From NCBI GenBank assembly GCA_037953745.1, contig JBAKBP010004452.1, forward strand, positions 1 through 64,000: DNA of 64,000 bases. The letters are read 5' to 3'. This document shows, one piece after another, positions 45,425 through 56,170 of the stretch. The first letter of the stretch is position 1. The number at the start of each line of letters is the position of its first letter. Position numbers and translations under genes: made by a program. The notes below the pieces were generated by a model. It saw nothing but the letters and a program-made list of their open reading frames with translations. It was not told the origin of the DNA and did no database searches. This DNA comes from Lithodes maja. Its lineage: Eukaryota; Arthropoda; Malacostraca; Decapoda; Lithodidae.

Positions 45425-45489
45425 CTGGCAAATACACAGTTATAAGTTAATATAAATATTAAATTTAATATAGAAATAATTTATTGAAT
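45425..45489. promoter_or_regulatory. Divergent AT-rich promoter region
   Basis: This 65-bp spacer separates the start codons of the vWA gene and the large repeat-protein gene. It is almost pure A/T with TATAAATATT near 45,451 and TTAATATAG near 45,465. It could supply TATA elements to both directions; no finer signal is seen. Confidence 0.4.
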
Positions 45490-48400
45490 ATGGATCTCAA
45501 CCAACTATATTTAGCCCAATTATGTGATTGTGTTGTGTCTAAATTGGGCCATATTAGACAGAGAGATTACAAAAATGAACATTTAATGTTGGTTAATAGA
45601 TGTTGTTATTACGATCGTAATCTATTATCTCCAACTACCTTAAAAATATCGACGGAGAGACACAAAAATTTAAAATTAATTAATAAGCCAATTGCCAAGC
45701 TCTATCAAGATTACTTAGACAATGAACACAAATGTCTTTACTTTAATCTAATGATTAAAACTCTTTATGCCACATATAAATATACGAGTTTAAATAGTCC
45801 CAAAAAAAAAGAGATTTTGGAAATCCTCTATATCGTGGGATTTTACAATAGGTCAGACATTTTAAAGGAGACCAAGAGTGAAATGATATTCAAAAATGGT
45901 AAAAACCAAATAAAAATAACGAAGAATAGCTCGCATGAAATCCATACTGGACAACTCGACAGAAAATGGATAATATTAGCTTGTGACAAAGATAGAACGT
46001 TAGACCGATGGTATGATCAAATTCCCATTTTGGATATGGGGGAATTTATAAACCTTTCGCAAGATCCATCAACTGGTGAGATACTTACTATTAATAATAT
46101 GGACAACCTGTACATAAATAAATTTTGTATTCATTTGGCTTGTCTAAGTCGGAATTATTACAGTCCAGTACTTCAAACTGATGACAAGGTGGCCATGTGT
46201 AATTTTTTTTTTCCCGGGGTCCCAAATTTAATTCAATTCTATATCGGCCTAGACAAATGGCAAGGATACGTTACAGACCAACAAACAATTCTAACGCCAC
46301 GATCAAATCCAGAGTTATTAAACTCGGCGCCGATAATTATTATCCATGGGTTACACAGAGAGATGATTGAAAGATTTGAAACCGAATCGGCAAACCTGAT
46401 GAGTGAAACAAAAAAACCGATATGGATTGACCTTCTCCAAAAATCTCTAGGACTGGGCTTTAATTCAATAACTCAACCCTTAGTAATTGATAATTATATT
46501 CTCAATATATTCTTCCCCGTAACGTGTCTTGATTTAGAAGCTTACATTAATGATTTTTATGACAAATTAAATTTTGATTTACTCATAGATATCGAAATTA
46601 AAAAAGACCCGAAACCCGCTCACAATATGATGAATCTGGATATTATTTCTTATTGTTATTTTAGAATCCGACGCAGGATCAAATCAACCGATAAGCTTTC
46701 TTTATTTAAAAACATGTTATCGTCCAAACACAAAACGGTATTTATACCATGGTTTAAGGATCCGAAGACAATATTATCAGGGGAAACTCGTCGTAAATTG
46801 TACGAGGAAATAATAAAGGTCTTTAGTGAAGAAATCTTTATACACTCGTCTCAGTTTCAAACTGTGGCTGAATTTAAAAGGCTAATTACTATCTTGGCCT
46901 ACACCTCACCTTTTTATTATTTGTTGCCATTGAGTGAATCGTATAATGCGTTGGATTATAATCTAGTGGCGATAAGTTTTCAGTACCTTTTGGCTAAAGC
47001 GCATGCGCTATTGGACCATACCATAGATCTACCCAAGGATATACTATTGAGTGTGTTTACCTATGTGTACTTATCCCTTCGAAAACTAGTGTCCGTAGCT
47101 CTTTCGATAATAGGTGATACTGATCATACTCTACACATTACGGGTAGATATCATGCCGATTATGCAGTCTTCTTAGTTAATCACATACACTCCCCCCATT
47201 TCAATATATTGGCCCACCTAGCGAAAAAATATATACTTAACGTCTCTCGGTGTACATTAAATGATAGATCGCATGTGGGGGAATGGGGTCGTCGCCAGTC
47301 GCAAAATGCGAATATTATAGTAGATTGTGAGAACATGATGGCATTTGATATTCAAAAATTAAATGAAGATGATAATGATGGTTTTTCCAAATCTATGTTA
47401 CTAACCACCGCATCCAATTCAAAGTTTGCCCAGGGGGGGGGAACATTAATGTGGAATTTGAATGAACTCTATCCACCCCATGGGCTAATACACTTCGCCC
47501 TTAATAACACAAATTTCAATTATATCGATGGAGGTTCAAAGGAGGAGAAGACCCGTATCTTCAAAGGAAAATTCAAACTCCTCAATAATTATAATTCTTT
47601 TATAAAAAACAACCCTTCTTTTTTACCACAGGCAAAATCAGTTATAACAGAGTTGAGGATAAATGCTTCGGAAAAAATAAAGCAAGATAATTTAAATGAA
47701 TTCGATAAATTAGTAAAAGCCTCCGAAATATTTTGGTATGATATGTTAAATATAGATTATGATGATATGATAAGTAAGTCTAAACGTCATAAAATTCTTC
47801 AACACAAACCGGAATATTATTCTTTAAGTTATACAGATGAGGAGGAAACACTTGCGAATACATACGAAATGGACTTTCAACGGGATAGCTCCAAGAGAAA
47901 AAACGAAGACCCTTTTTCCATTTACAACAAAAAGGGGAAGACGATACAAGATCCCACCCTCTCCCCCTCAGTGCCGGCGCCGGCGCCGGGTGAGATTGGA
48001 ATGGTTAAGATAGAGAATATACAGGCGGCTGCCAGTGGAGCGGGTGAGATCGACTCTGGAATAGGTAAGATAGAGAATATACAGGCGGCTGCCTGTGGAG
48101 CGGGTGAGATCGACTCTGGAACGGTTAAGATAGAGAATGTACAGGCGGCTGCCAGTGGAGCGGGTGAGATCGACTCTGGAACGGTTAAGATAGAGAATGT
48201 ACCAGCCAGTGGAGCGGTGCCGGGTGAGATCGACTCTGGAACGGTTAAGATAGAGAACATACAGGCGGCTGCCTGTGGAGCGGGTGAGATCGACTCTGGA
48301 ACAGGTAAGATAGAGAATGTACCAGCCAGTGGAGCGGTGCCGGGTGAGATCGACTCTGGAACGGTTAAGATAGAGAATGTACAGGCGGCTGCCAGTGGAG

Positions 48401-49332
48401 CGGGTGAGATCAACTCTGGAACAGGTAAGATAGAGAATGTACCAACCAGTGGAGTGACGCCGGGTGAGATCGACTCTGGAACAGGTGAGATACGGAATAT
48501 ACAGGCGGCTGCCAGGGGGGGAGCTATACCAAAACAATATAGACTTTACGATAAAAGGGGTGCGACCAAAGATTTCGATACAACTTACCCCGTAGAAGAA
48601 GATATGACAATGGAGGAGTCTCCCCGTTTGTCGACGAAGGTGGTAATCAATAAGACGGAAAGAGGAGCTAGACTAAAACGGGTGAGGGGGACTAACCCAA
48701 AATTATTGCCAACGAATAAAACATCCTCTCCCGAAGGAATAAAACAAGAGCCCATTACTGGCCCCAAACCCCAATTTAAAACGACAGATCTGAGTGATAC
48801 TATATCCCCCAGTACCCTATATTATTTTCAGTTTATATATAATCATTATTCGGAAATATACGATAGATATCACAAGGAATTTCAAAAATTTATAACAAAT
48901 ATGGAAGGAGAAAAACCTTTAGATTTTGAACAAATATATCAATTTCTTCTTCATCTCCAAACTAAAAATGAACATTTATATAAAACTGGTATATTAATTC
49001 TTTTTCAATTTTTATATTATATATTTTTAAATAATCCCAATTTGTATTTAAACAAATATATTAATTTTTTTCCCCTATCCAGATTACAAGAATTGTTGGA
49101 GAATTTTCCTCCCAGTTATGATGATAATAACCCCAATATACAGGAGGACCTACAACAACGTATAAATACCATACTAATAACAAAAACTAGCACTATAAAA
49201 CCACCCGAGGTAACTAAAAACATAATTTACAAAAATGGTTTCAGAGTAAAGATATTACAGAAAATATCTCTCCTATGCAATTACGGGAACGTTGTCGTAT
49301 CAATTATAGAGATGTACCAGCTAGAAACATGA
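45490..49332 (+). CDS. Large protein with 20-residue repeats; first copy of a triplicated domain
   Basis: 1,280 residues from ATG 45,490. The first roughly 800 residues look globular and helical with no recognised motif. Residues about 836-1010 hold nine 20-residue repeats (KIENVQAAASGAGEIDSGT type), exactly 60 bp each at 47,990-48,520. Residues about 1110-1215 form a helical, Tyr/Phe/Leu-rich domain (YYFQFIYNHYSEIYDRYHK ... FLYYIFLNN ... FPLSRLQELLENFPPSYD). Two further copies of this domain lie downstream at 49,440 and 50,385. Near 49,265 another frame continues the pattern seen in the downstream copies (MQLRERCRINY), so the stop at 49,330 may result from an indel and the gene may extend further. 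A structural role is inference from size and repeats. Confidence 0.75.
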   Translation: MDLNQLYLAQLCDCVVSKLGHIRQRDYKNEHLMLVNRCCYYDRNLLSPTTLKISTERHKNLKLINKPIAKLYQDYLDNEHKCLYFNLMIKTLYATYKYTSLNSPKKKEILEILYIVGFYNRSDILKETKSEMIFKNGKNQIKITKNSSHEIHTGQLDRKWIILACDKDRTLDRWYDQIPILDMGEFINLSQDPSTGEILTINNMDNLYINKFCIHLACLSRNYYSPVLQTDDKVAMCNFFFPGVPNLIQFYIGLDKWQGYVTDQQTILTPRSNPELLNSAPIIIIHGLHREMIERFETESANLMSETKKPIWIDLLQKSLGLGFNSITQPLVIDNYILNIFFPVTCLDLEAYINDFYDKLNFDLLIDIEIKKDPKPAHNMMNLDIISYCYFRIRRRIKSTDKLSLFKNMLSSKHKTVFIPWFKDPKTILSGETRRKLYEEIIKVFSEEIFIHSSQFQTVAEFKRLITILAYTSPFYYLLPLSESYNALDYNLVAISFQYLLAKAHALLDHTIDLPKDILLSVFTYVYLSLRKLVSVALSIIGDTDHTLHITGRYHADYAVFLVNHIHSPHFNILAHLAKKYILNVSRCTLNDRSHVGEWGRRQSQNANIIVDCENMMAFDIQKLNEDDNDGFSKSMLLTTASNSKFAQGGGTLMWNLNELYPPHGLIHFALNNTNFNYIDGGSKEEKTRIFKGKFKLLNNYNSFIKNNPSFLPQAKSVITELRINASEKIKQDNLNEFDKLVKASEIFWYDMLNIDYDDMISKSKRHKILQHKPEYYSLSYTDEEETLANTYEMDFQRDSSKRKNEDPFSIYNKKGKTIQDPTLSPSVPAPAPGEIGMVKIENIQAAASGAGEIDSGIGKIENIQAAACGAGEIDSGTVKIENVQAAASGAGEIDSGTVKIENVPASGAVPGEIDSGTVKIENIQAAACGAGEIDSGTGKIENVPASGAVPGEIDSGTVKIENVQAAASGAGEINSGTGKIENVPTSGVTPGEIDSGTGEIRNIQAAARGGAIPKQYRLYDKRGATKDFDTTYPVEEDMTMEESPRLSTKVVINKTERGARLKRVRGTNPKLLPTNKTSSPEGIKQEPITGPKPQFKTTDLSDTISPSTLYYFQFIYNHYSEIYDRYHKEFQKFITNMEGEKPLDFEQIYQFLLHLQTKNEHLYKTGILILFQFLYYIFLNNPNLYLNKYINFFPLSRLQELLENFPPSYDDNNPNIQEDLQQRINTILITKTSTIKPPEVTKNIIYKNGFRVKILQKISLLCNYGNVVVSIIEMYQLET
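47990..48520 (+). repeat. 60-bp coding tandem repeat, nine units
   Basis: Nine head-to-tail units of exactly 60 bp, each containing GGTGAGATCGACTCTGGAAC and GATAGAGAAT. They occur in two alternating forms: one encoding QAAASGAGEI, the other PASGAVPGEI. In-frame throughout. Confidence 0.95.
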
Positions 49333-50277
49333 AAAATCCTACGAAAAAAACAAAACAGACCGAAAAAGGTAAGGCCACCAGCGGCGGATCAGATACGGCC
49401 AAGAAAAGGAAAACAAAACATACAAAACAAACAATGAATTAATTTACAACGCGTTTTATTAATTTTATATATAAATATTATATAGATTTACATAAACTAA
49501 TTCGTCCATATTTAGAATTATTCTTATATGAAAATACAAAAGATGTAGGAGGCCACGTGGAAACATATCTATTTATTCTATATCTTAACCAGTCAAATAC
49601 AAAATTACACAATGCTACTGTTATGTGTCTACTTCAATTTCTATATTTTAACTTTTTTGAATATGAGGAATTATACCTATACACGCACCACAGGGATTTT
49701 CCGATATCCAGATTATTACAACTTTCCCGAGATTTTCCCCCTAGTTATAATCGGGATATATCTGGTGAAAAACTACGAGAAAAAATCGCAAATTTTTAAA
49801 TAGACGAAAGTGACCCGGTGAGACCGGTTAACGTTAAAATCAATACATGGTTCTTGAGCAGAAAATGTATTTCATATTTGAAGAATATATTAGAGGATTC
49901 GGTACCCGTTGCACCTCACATTGAATATAACGATACAGGGAAACAACCCACCTCAGGAAATGAGGGCCAACAAACGGTAGAAGGACACGGTGGTCGGGTC
50001 GAAAGGGCAGATACCGTCCAAACCAGATTATCTTCCGGTGAACCCGTAATCGCCTCAAATCAAAGGAGGATACAACCTATGGCCACCACACAATTGCTCG
50101 GTACACAGATCACCCAAAGAGACATTGATACTGGACCAAGTAACACGAAAGAGTTACAACAAACCAGAAAAAGGAAATGTGATTCGGAACCAAAGCGATA
50201 TGTAAAACCAAGGCTGCTGCGCGAAAAAATAAACATTGGCAAAAAAAAAGTACCTTTTAAGAAATAGGGGCCCCCCT
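49333..50277 (+). pseudogene. Second copy of the repeat-protein domain, interrupted
   Basis: Same order as the copy that follows. A Lys/Thr-rich lead-in (49,330-49,440) ends at a TAA. The helical domain runs at 49,455-49,799 (FILYLNQSN ... FLYFNFFEYEELYLYTHH ... FPISRLLQLSRDFPPSYN) and ends at TAA 49,797-49,799, where the next copy has AAA. The frame then continues open to 50,267 through Gln/Thr-rich sequence. No ATG leads the domain part. At an A9 run near 50,241 the reading shifts into the frame of the next segment. Either a decayed duplicate or part of one large gene with errors. Confidence 0.65.
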
Positions 50278-51843
50278 ATGGGGGTGAAATACGAGCGCAA
50301 AAAAATAACCGAAAAAGGTAAGGTCACCAGCGGCTACTCAGAGAAATGGACAACACTAAAAAAAAAAACCAAGGTTATATTTACAAAGAATTTTATTTCT
50401 TTTATATATAAACATTATATAGATTTGTATCGACTAATTCTTCCATATTTAGAACAATTCTTAAATGTAAATACCAAAGCTGTAACAGGTCACAAAGAAG
50501 TATATATATTTATTCTAAGTCTTGAAAACACAATTACACAATTACACAATAATACTGTTATGTGTCTACTTCAATTTCTATATTTTTCATTTTTTGAATA
50601 TAAGGAAATATACCTTTACACGCACCACGGGGATTTTCCGATATCCAGATTATTACAACTTTCCCGAGATTTTCCCCCTAGTTATAATCGGGATATATCT
50701 GGTGAAAAACTACGAGAAAAAATCGAAAATTTTAAAATAGACGAAAGTGACCCGGTGAGACCGGTTAACGTTAAAATCAATACATGGTTCTTGAGCAGAA
50801 AATTTATTTCATATTTGAAGAATATATTAGAGGATTCGGTACCCGTTGCACCTCACATTGAATATAACGATACAGGGAAACAACCCACCTCAGGAAATGA
50901 CGGCCAACAAATGGTAGAAGGACACGGTGGTCGGGTCGAAAGGGCAGATACCGTCCAAACCAGATTATCTTCCGGTGAACCCGTAATCGCCTCAAATCAA
51001 AGGAGGATACAACCTGTGGCCACCACACAATTGCTCGGTCCACAGATCACCCAAAGAGACGGACCAAGTAACACGAAAGATTTACAACAAACACAAAAAA
51101 AGGGACCAAAGCGACATGAAAAAATAAATACTGGCAAACAAATGTACCATTTAAGAAATAGGGGCAAGATGAGCCCGGGCCAAAGTGGAGAGGGAAGTCA
51201 AAAAATAGTTATGGGTGTTGGTAAGGCAGAGGCGGGGGCACAGAAAAAGAGAACCAAAATAAAAACAACTGGCGGCGAGCAGTCAAAGCCGGTACACGGC
51301 GGATATGGAAATGTCATTGGTGTTGGTGAGGTGGAGACACAGAGGATAACACAACCTAGTGACAGGTCCACCAGGTCGAAACGTGTAAGAAAAGAGACCG
51401 ACACGGACACAATAAATATAGGTAAACTCATTTATAATTTGAGAAATAAGACCAAGATTAATTATACGCGACAAGTCGGATGTCATCGAAATAGAAAGGT
51501 AAGTAAAAAATTACATGGTCAAAGAAAATTTGGTATTGGTGACCCCTTCAAGGTAGAGACACAGAGGACAACAAAACCTAGTGACAGGTCCACCAGGTCG
51601 AAACGTTTAAGAAAAGAGACCGACATGGACAAAATAAATATAGGCAAACTCATTTATAATTTGAGAAATAAGACCAAGATTAATTATACGCGACAAATAG
51701 GATGCGGTCGAAATAGAAAGGGAAGTAAAAGACTACACGGTCAAAGAAACATTGGTATTGACAACCCCTTCAAGGTAGAAGGTAGAACAGGGAAACCAAA
51801 CCAAAATAAAAAGTGGTCAGGAAAAAAATATAATTGTGGATAA
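50236..51843 (+). CDS. Third copy of the helical domain plus basic YxLRN repeats
   Basis: Open for 535 codons; the first ATG is 50,278 (the frame itself opens at a TTG). The helical domain lies at about 50,385-50,700 (FISFIYKHYIDLYRLILPYLEQFL ... FPISRLLQLSRDFPPSYN), more than 80% like the copy before it by eye. After a Gln/Thr/Gly-rich part come strongly basic repeats, each with a Y-x-L-R-N-[KR] core and often KINYTRQ. Cores start near 51,144, 51,430 and 51,651, and one more starts at 50,242. The frame ends at a TAA just after an A7 run at 51,822; an overlapping frame continues the same repeat. Lys/Arg content suggests nucleic-acid binding. Not recognised. Confidence 0.65.
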   Translation: MAKKKYLLRNRGPPMGVKYERKKITEKGKVTSGYSEKWTTLKKKTKVIFTKNFISFIYKHYIDLYRLILPYLEQFLNVNTKAVTGHKEVYIFILSLENTITQLHNNTVMCLLQFLYFSFFEYKEIYLYTHHGDFPISRLLQLSRDFPPSYNRDISGEKLREKIENFKIDESDPVRPVNVKINTWFLSRKFISYLKNILEDSVPVAPHIEYNDTGKQPTSGNDGQQMVEGHGGRVERADTVQTRLSSGEPVIASNQRRIQPVATTQLLGPQITQRDGPSNTKDLQQTQKKGPKRHEKINTGKQMYHLRNRGKMSPGQSGEGSQKIVMGVGKAEAGAQKKRTKIKTTGGEQSKPVHGGYGNVIGVGEVETQRITQPSDRSTRSKRVRKETDTDTINIGKLIYNLRNKTKINYTRQVGCHRNRKVSKKLHGQRKFGIGDPFKVETQRTTKPSDRSTRSKRLRKETDMDKINIGKLIYNLRNKTKINYTRQIGCGRNRKGSKRLHGQRNIGIDNPFKVEGRTGKPNQNKKWSGKKYNCG

Positions 51844-52735
51844 GAAAAAATTTAATTTAAGAAATAAGACAATGGGGGTAATATACAATAAAAGTGGACA
51901 AACAAAAACCAATGTGGGTACAAAAATATATAATTTAAAAAATAAGGCCAAGGGACAAAAGAAAAGCACAGTTGTTGGTACAATAGAGAGGCAAAGAAAG
52001 AAAGACGATACAGTAAAACCAGGCAAACCTGCAACAAAACAACTAGGGAGGGGAAGTGTTCAAAACAGATCAGATGTGTATCGTTTGAGGAAAAGAACTG
52101 CCATGGGTAAAGTGGGAGTAAAACAAACTAATACACGAAAGAGGAGGTCGAGGGATTTGGGTATTGGTATAAAATATGGAAAGGAGGGAGATAATAAAGA
52201 AGGGTCCATCATTTCTATTGATACGGCCCCAACTGACATAAATAATATCGGGACTATCCCTCCTACCCCCCTGCCGACTACCGCTAGCGACGACCCTGTC
52301 GCAACTGAGGAAGCTGGATCGGACAATATTACACCACCTAGTGAGGGACCGAGCGCCCCTGTCTCAACTAACAAAGGTGTATCTGATAATAATACTACGC
52401 CGGAAACTAATACACGAAAGAAGAGGTCGAGGGATGATGATATTTTGGATAATGGTATAAAATATCGAAAGGAGGGAGAAAAAGAAGGGCCCACCATTTC
52501 TAGTGATACGCCAACCGATGAAGGTGCATCGGACGATGATGATACTACCACCACCCCTGACGAAAAAGGTGCATCGGATGATAATACTACAACTACCATA
52601 CCTAGTGAATTGACCACCCCTGTCTCAACCGACGAAGTTGGATTCAATACGACACCCGAAGTTGGAGCGGATATTATTACTAATATAATTATCAATCACC
52701 GCTGCCTCAACCGAAAAAGGGGGATCGGATATTGA
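51836..52735 (+). CDS. Continuation: basic repeats, then Thr/Asp-rich region
   Basis: Open from a GTG with no leading ATG. It begins inside the YxLRN repeat series (cores near 51,849, 51,931 and 52,078), so it is best read as a continuation of the preceding frame across the A7 run at 51,822. It then becomes acidic and Thr/Ser/Pro rich, with two copies of a TNTRKRRSRD ... GIKYxKEG block (from about 52,128 and 52,410). It stops at TGA 52,733, where another frame continues the same SDxE/GGSD pattern. Confidence 0.6.
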   Translation: MDKKKFNLRNKTMGVIYNKSGQTKTNVGTKIYNLKNKAKGQKKSTVVGTIERQRKKDDTVKPGKPATKQLGRGSVQNRSDVYRLRKRTAMGKVGVKQTNTRKRRSRDLGIGIKYGKEGDNKEGSIISIDTAPTDINNIGTIPPTPLPTTASDDPVATEEAGSDNITPPSEGPSAPVSTNKGVSDNNTTPETNTRKKRSRDDDILDNGIKYRKEGEKEGPTISSDTPTDEGASDDDDTTTTPDEKGASDDNTTTTIPSELTTPVSTDEVGFNTTPEVGADIITNIIINHRCLNRKRGIGY

Positions 52736-53011
52736 CACTGTAACATTGGACGACGCTGCCACAATAGAAACCGCGGTGGTGGTCCCAACCCTCACCGACA
52801 CCGAAGAAGGTGGATCCGTAACCATTACCGATAATGATGATACTTGTGTCGAAGAGGAATTGGATACTGTCACTGCTCGTACTTGCACCCCCCCCACTAC
52901 CATGGCTCCCGATGATATTTTGGATAATATTGGGTCCACCATGGCCAATGATACAATTACTCACCCTATTCCCCCCTCGGTTACCCAGGTACCACCGCCA
53001 ACACCTTCACT
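52736..53011 (+). CDS. Continuation in another frame: acidic Thr-rich segment
   Basis: From about 52,700 the pattern of the preceding segment continues in a different frame without an ATG, through TLTDTEEGGSVTITDNDD and MAPDDILDNIGSTMAND. Near 52,970-52,985, at a run of C bases, it moves back to the frame of the next segment. Two compensating single-base shifts within 300 bp point to indels in one gene rather than separate genes. Confidence 0.5.
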
Positions 53012-53856
53012 ATGCCTAGATCAACCGAAGAAGGTACCACCGCCAACACCTTCACTACGCCTAGATCAACGGAAGACTTCACTATACCTAGCTCAACCCA
53101 AGAAGAAGGTGGATCGGATATTACACCTAGCTCAACCGAAGAAGAAGGTAGATCGGATATGGGTACCACCTTCACTACTACTACTACTACTATTATACCT
53201 AGCTCAACCGAAGGTGGATCGGAGATTGCGACACCTCAAGGTGAATCCGCTAATATTACACCGAGCTCAACACAAGAAGAAGAAGGTAGATCGGATATGG
53301 GTACCACCTTCACTACTACTACTATTATACCTAGCTCAACCGAAGATGGATCTGAGATTACGACACCTCAAAGTGGATCCGCTAATATTACACCGAGCTC
53401 AACACAAGAAGAAGAAGGTAGATCGGATATGGGTACCACCTTCACTATTACCACTACTACTATTATACCTAGCTCAACCGAAGATGGATCGGAGATTACG
53501 ACACCTCAAGGTGATGCGACACCTCAAGGTGGATCTAGCACCACTACTAAATCGGGTATGGGTACCACCGCCAACACCTTTACTACTACTATGCCTAACC
53601 CATCCGACGAGGGTGGATCGGAGATTACGACACCTCAAGGTGCATCCACCACTACTAGCTCAACCCAAGAAGGTAGATCGGATATTATGATACCTCAAGA
53701 AGATGGCACTACCGACACCAACACTGTTAATGGGGGGATGACGTTGGATATTATCACTGCAAGCGACGATGGTGAAAAGGATACTACCACCGTAACCACC
53801 AATAATAATGGTATTATCACGTCCGACACAGAGAGTGATGACACTCTCATCAATAG

Positions 53857-53890
<34 letters not shown>

Positions 53891-56170
53891 AGCACTCTTA
53901 CCGACAGCACTATCTGGAATACCAATAAACCCTCCACCATTGGTCCGATAACCACCACCACCACCAATACAGGTATCGTCGATACACCAAGAAAAGATAG
54001 AATTAGCATAAAAAAGGAAATATTTCAACCCACTTATAAAGAGAAATTGAAACCGAATAAGATAAAATATAAACAGGGGGAAATATTTCAACCCGCCTTA
54101 CGTATTAAAATGGAAAATAAGAGCCCGCTACCGCCACCCCCCCCAACCAATAATTTTGAAACACAAAGACCATTAGTCGCCGATAATATTCCTCCCATGG
54201 AAGAGTCACCCCAACTCCCACTCCTCATCCACCGTTCAATCGGTATACCACCCGTTATATCGCAACCAAATCCACAAACAACTCTCCCTATCACCACACA
54301 CCCCGTTGCGGCGGTGGCAGTAAAAAGAAGACTACCACCAATGGCCGTTGGCTCTCAAATGGCTAGGGATACACCCGTCGAGACAATTTATATCCAACCA
54401 CCCAATATGACCCCACTCTCACTTCCACGACCACCACATAAAATGCCAATAGAGTGTGAAGATTCTGGACATGTAGAGATAAATTCCTGTGATTACAACC
54501 CCCCAACCATGACTTCACCACCTCCCACACATGGTAGTGGATTTGTATATACTATTCCTTCCATTATGGAAGATTCTTCTACCGTGACTCCCATTATATC
54601 ACATACGGTACAACCACCACCACCACCACCAATGACTCTTTCGAACCCCGTAGTTATCCCCCCACCTGAACCCCGCCGCCACAAAACAGGACGAAGAACA
54701 TTACATAAAATTACTCGTGGAGTTTCCGGAGAGCAACAATCTTTTGGATCAGGTTTACCACCGTCAAATTCGTATCAAATGGGGGTAATATCGTCATCAC
54801 CGACAAAACACCCCCCGCCACCACCATCAGTACATTCTGGCATCGCTGTACCCCCTTCCGGACCCCATCGAGGAGTGGAGGAGCAAAGTTCTGCACCTTC
54901 CGGACCCCATCGAGGAGGTTCGCCAATGGAGGAGCAAAGTTTTGCACCCCCACCACCACAGCCGACGAGTGATTCCATAAAATCCCCCGAACAATCTATT
55001 GGATTAGATTTGCCGCAAATGGGGGGAATATCATCACCCAAAATAAATTTGCAAACGGGGGGTGCAGATGAGAGTAACTCTTCTTCCATTCCCGCGACGG
55101 TTGGTGGTTCGACAACTCCCCAGACAGAACAACCGTCACCATCTGGCATCGCTGTAATCCCATCGACAGCCCATCGAGGAGTGGAGGAGCCAAGCTTTCC
55201 GTCATATATACACACGATGAGTGTACCAACCCAAAGTGATGTTAGGCCGACACCCCCCCAGCCAGGAAATTTGACTGTTATACCACCACCAACGGCTCTT
55301 TCGAACCCCATAATTATTCCCCCACCTCAGCCCCGCCACCACATTATACCAAGAAGAAGAACACTCCAGAAAAATACTCATGATATATCTAATGGATTAG
55401 ATTTGCCGCAAATGGGGGGAATATCATCACCCAAAATAAATTTGCAAACGGGGAGTGCAGATGAGAGTAACTCTTCTTCCATTCCCGCGATGGTTGGTGG
55501 TTCGACAACTCCCCAGACAGAACAACCGTCACCATCTGGCATCGCTGTAATCCCATCGACAGCCCATCGAGGAGTGGAGGAGCCAAGCTTTCCGTCATAT
55601 ATACACACGATGAGTGTACCAACCCAAAGTGATGTTAGGCCGACACCCCCCCAGCCAGGAAATTTGACTGTTATACCACCACCAACGGCTCTTTCGAACC
55701 CCATAATTATTCCCCCACCTCAGCCCCGCCACCACATTATACCAAGAAGAAGAACACTCCAGAAAAATACTCATGATATATCTAATGGATTAGATTTGCC
55801 GCAAATGGGGGGAATATCATCACCCAAAATAAATTTGCAAACGGGGAGTGCAGATGAGAGTAACTCTTCTTCCATTCCCGCGATGGTTGGTGGTTCGACA
55901 ACTCCCCAGACAGAACAACCGTCACCATCTGGCATCGCTGTAATCCCATCGACAGCCCATCGAGGAGTGGAGGAGCCAAGCTTTCCGTCATATATACACA
56001 CGATGAGTGTACCAACCCAAAGTAATGTTAGGCCGACACCCCCCCAGCCAGGAAATTTGACTGTTATACCACCACCAACGGCTCTTTCGAACCCCATAAT
56101 TATTCCCCCACCTCAGCCCCGCCACCACATTATACCAAGAAGAAGAACACTCCAGAAAAAATACTCATGA
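53012..56170 (+). CDS. Low-complexity Thr/Ser then Pro-rich protein with 131-residue repeats
   Basis: 1,052 codons. The first ATG is 53,012, but the same pattern starts upstream, so this is probably internal. The first third is Thr/Ser/Gly rich (GSEITTPQG, PSSTEEEGRSDMGTT repeats) and includes a Thr-Asp dipeptide tract from a GACACC repeat (53,860-53,895). The rest is Pro-rich, and from 55,001 it has 131-residue tandem repeats (LDLPQMGGISSPKINLQTG ... SNPIIIPPPQPRHH). It ends at TGA 56,168 because one extra A in the fourth repeat boundary (A6 instead of A5) shifts the frame. A disordered protein; function unknown. Confidence 0.65.
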
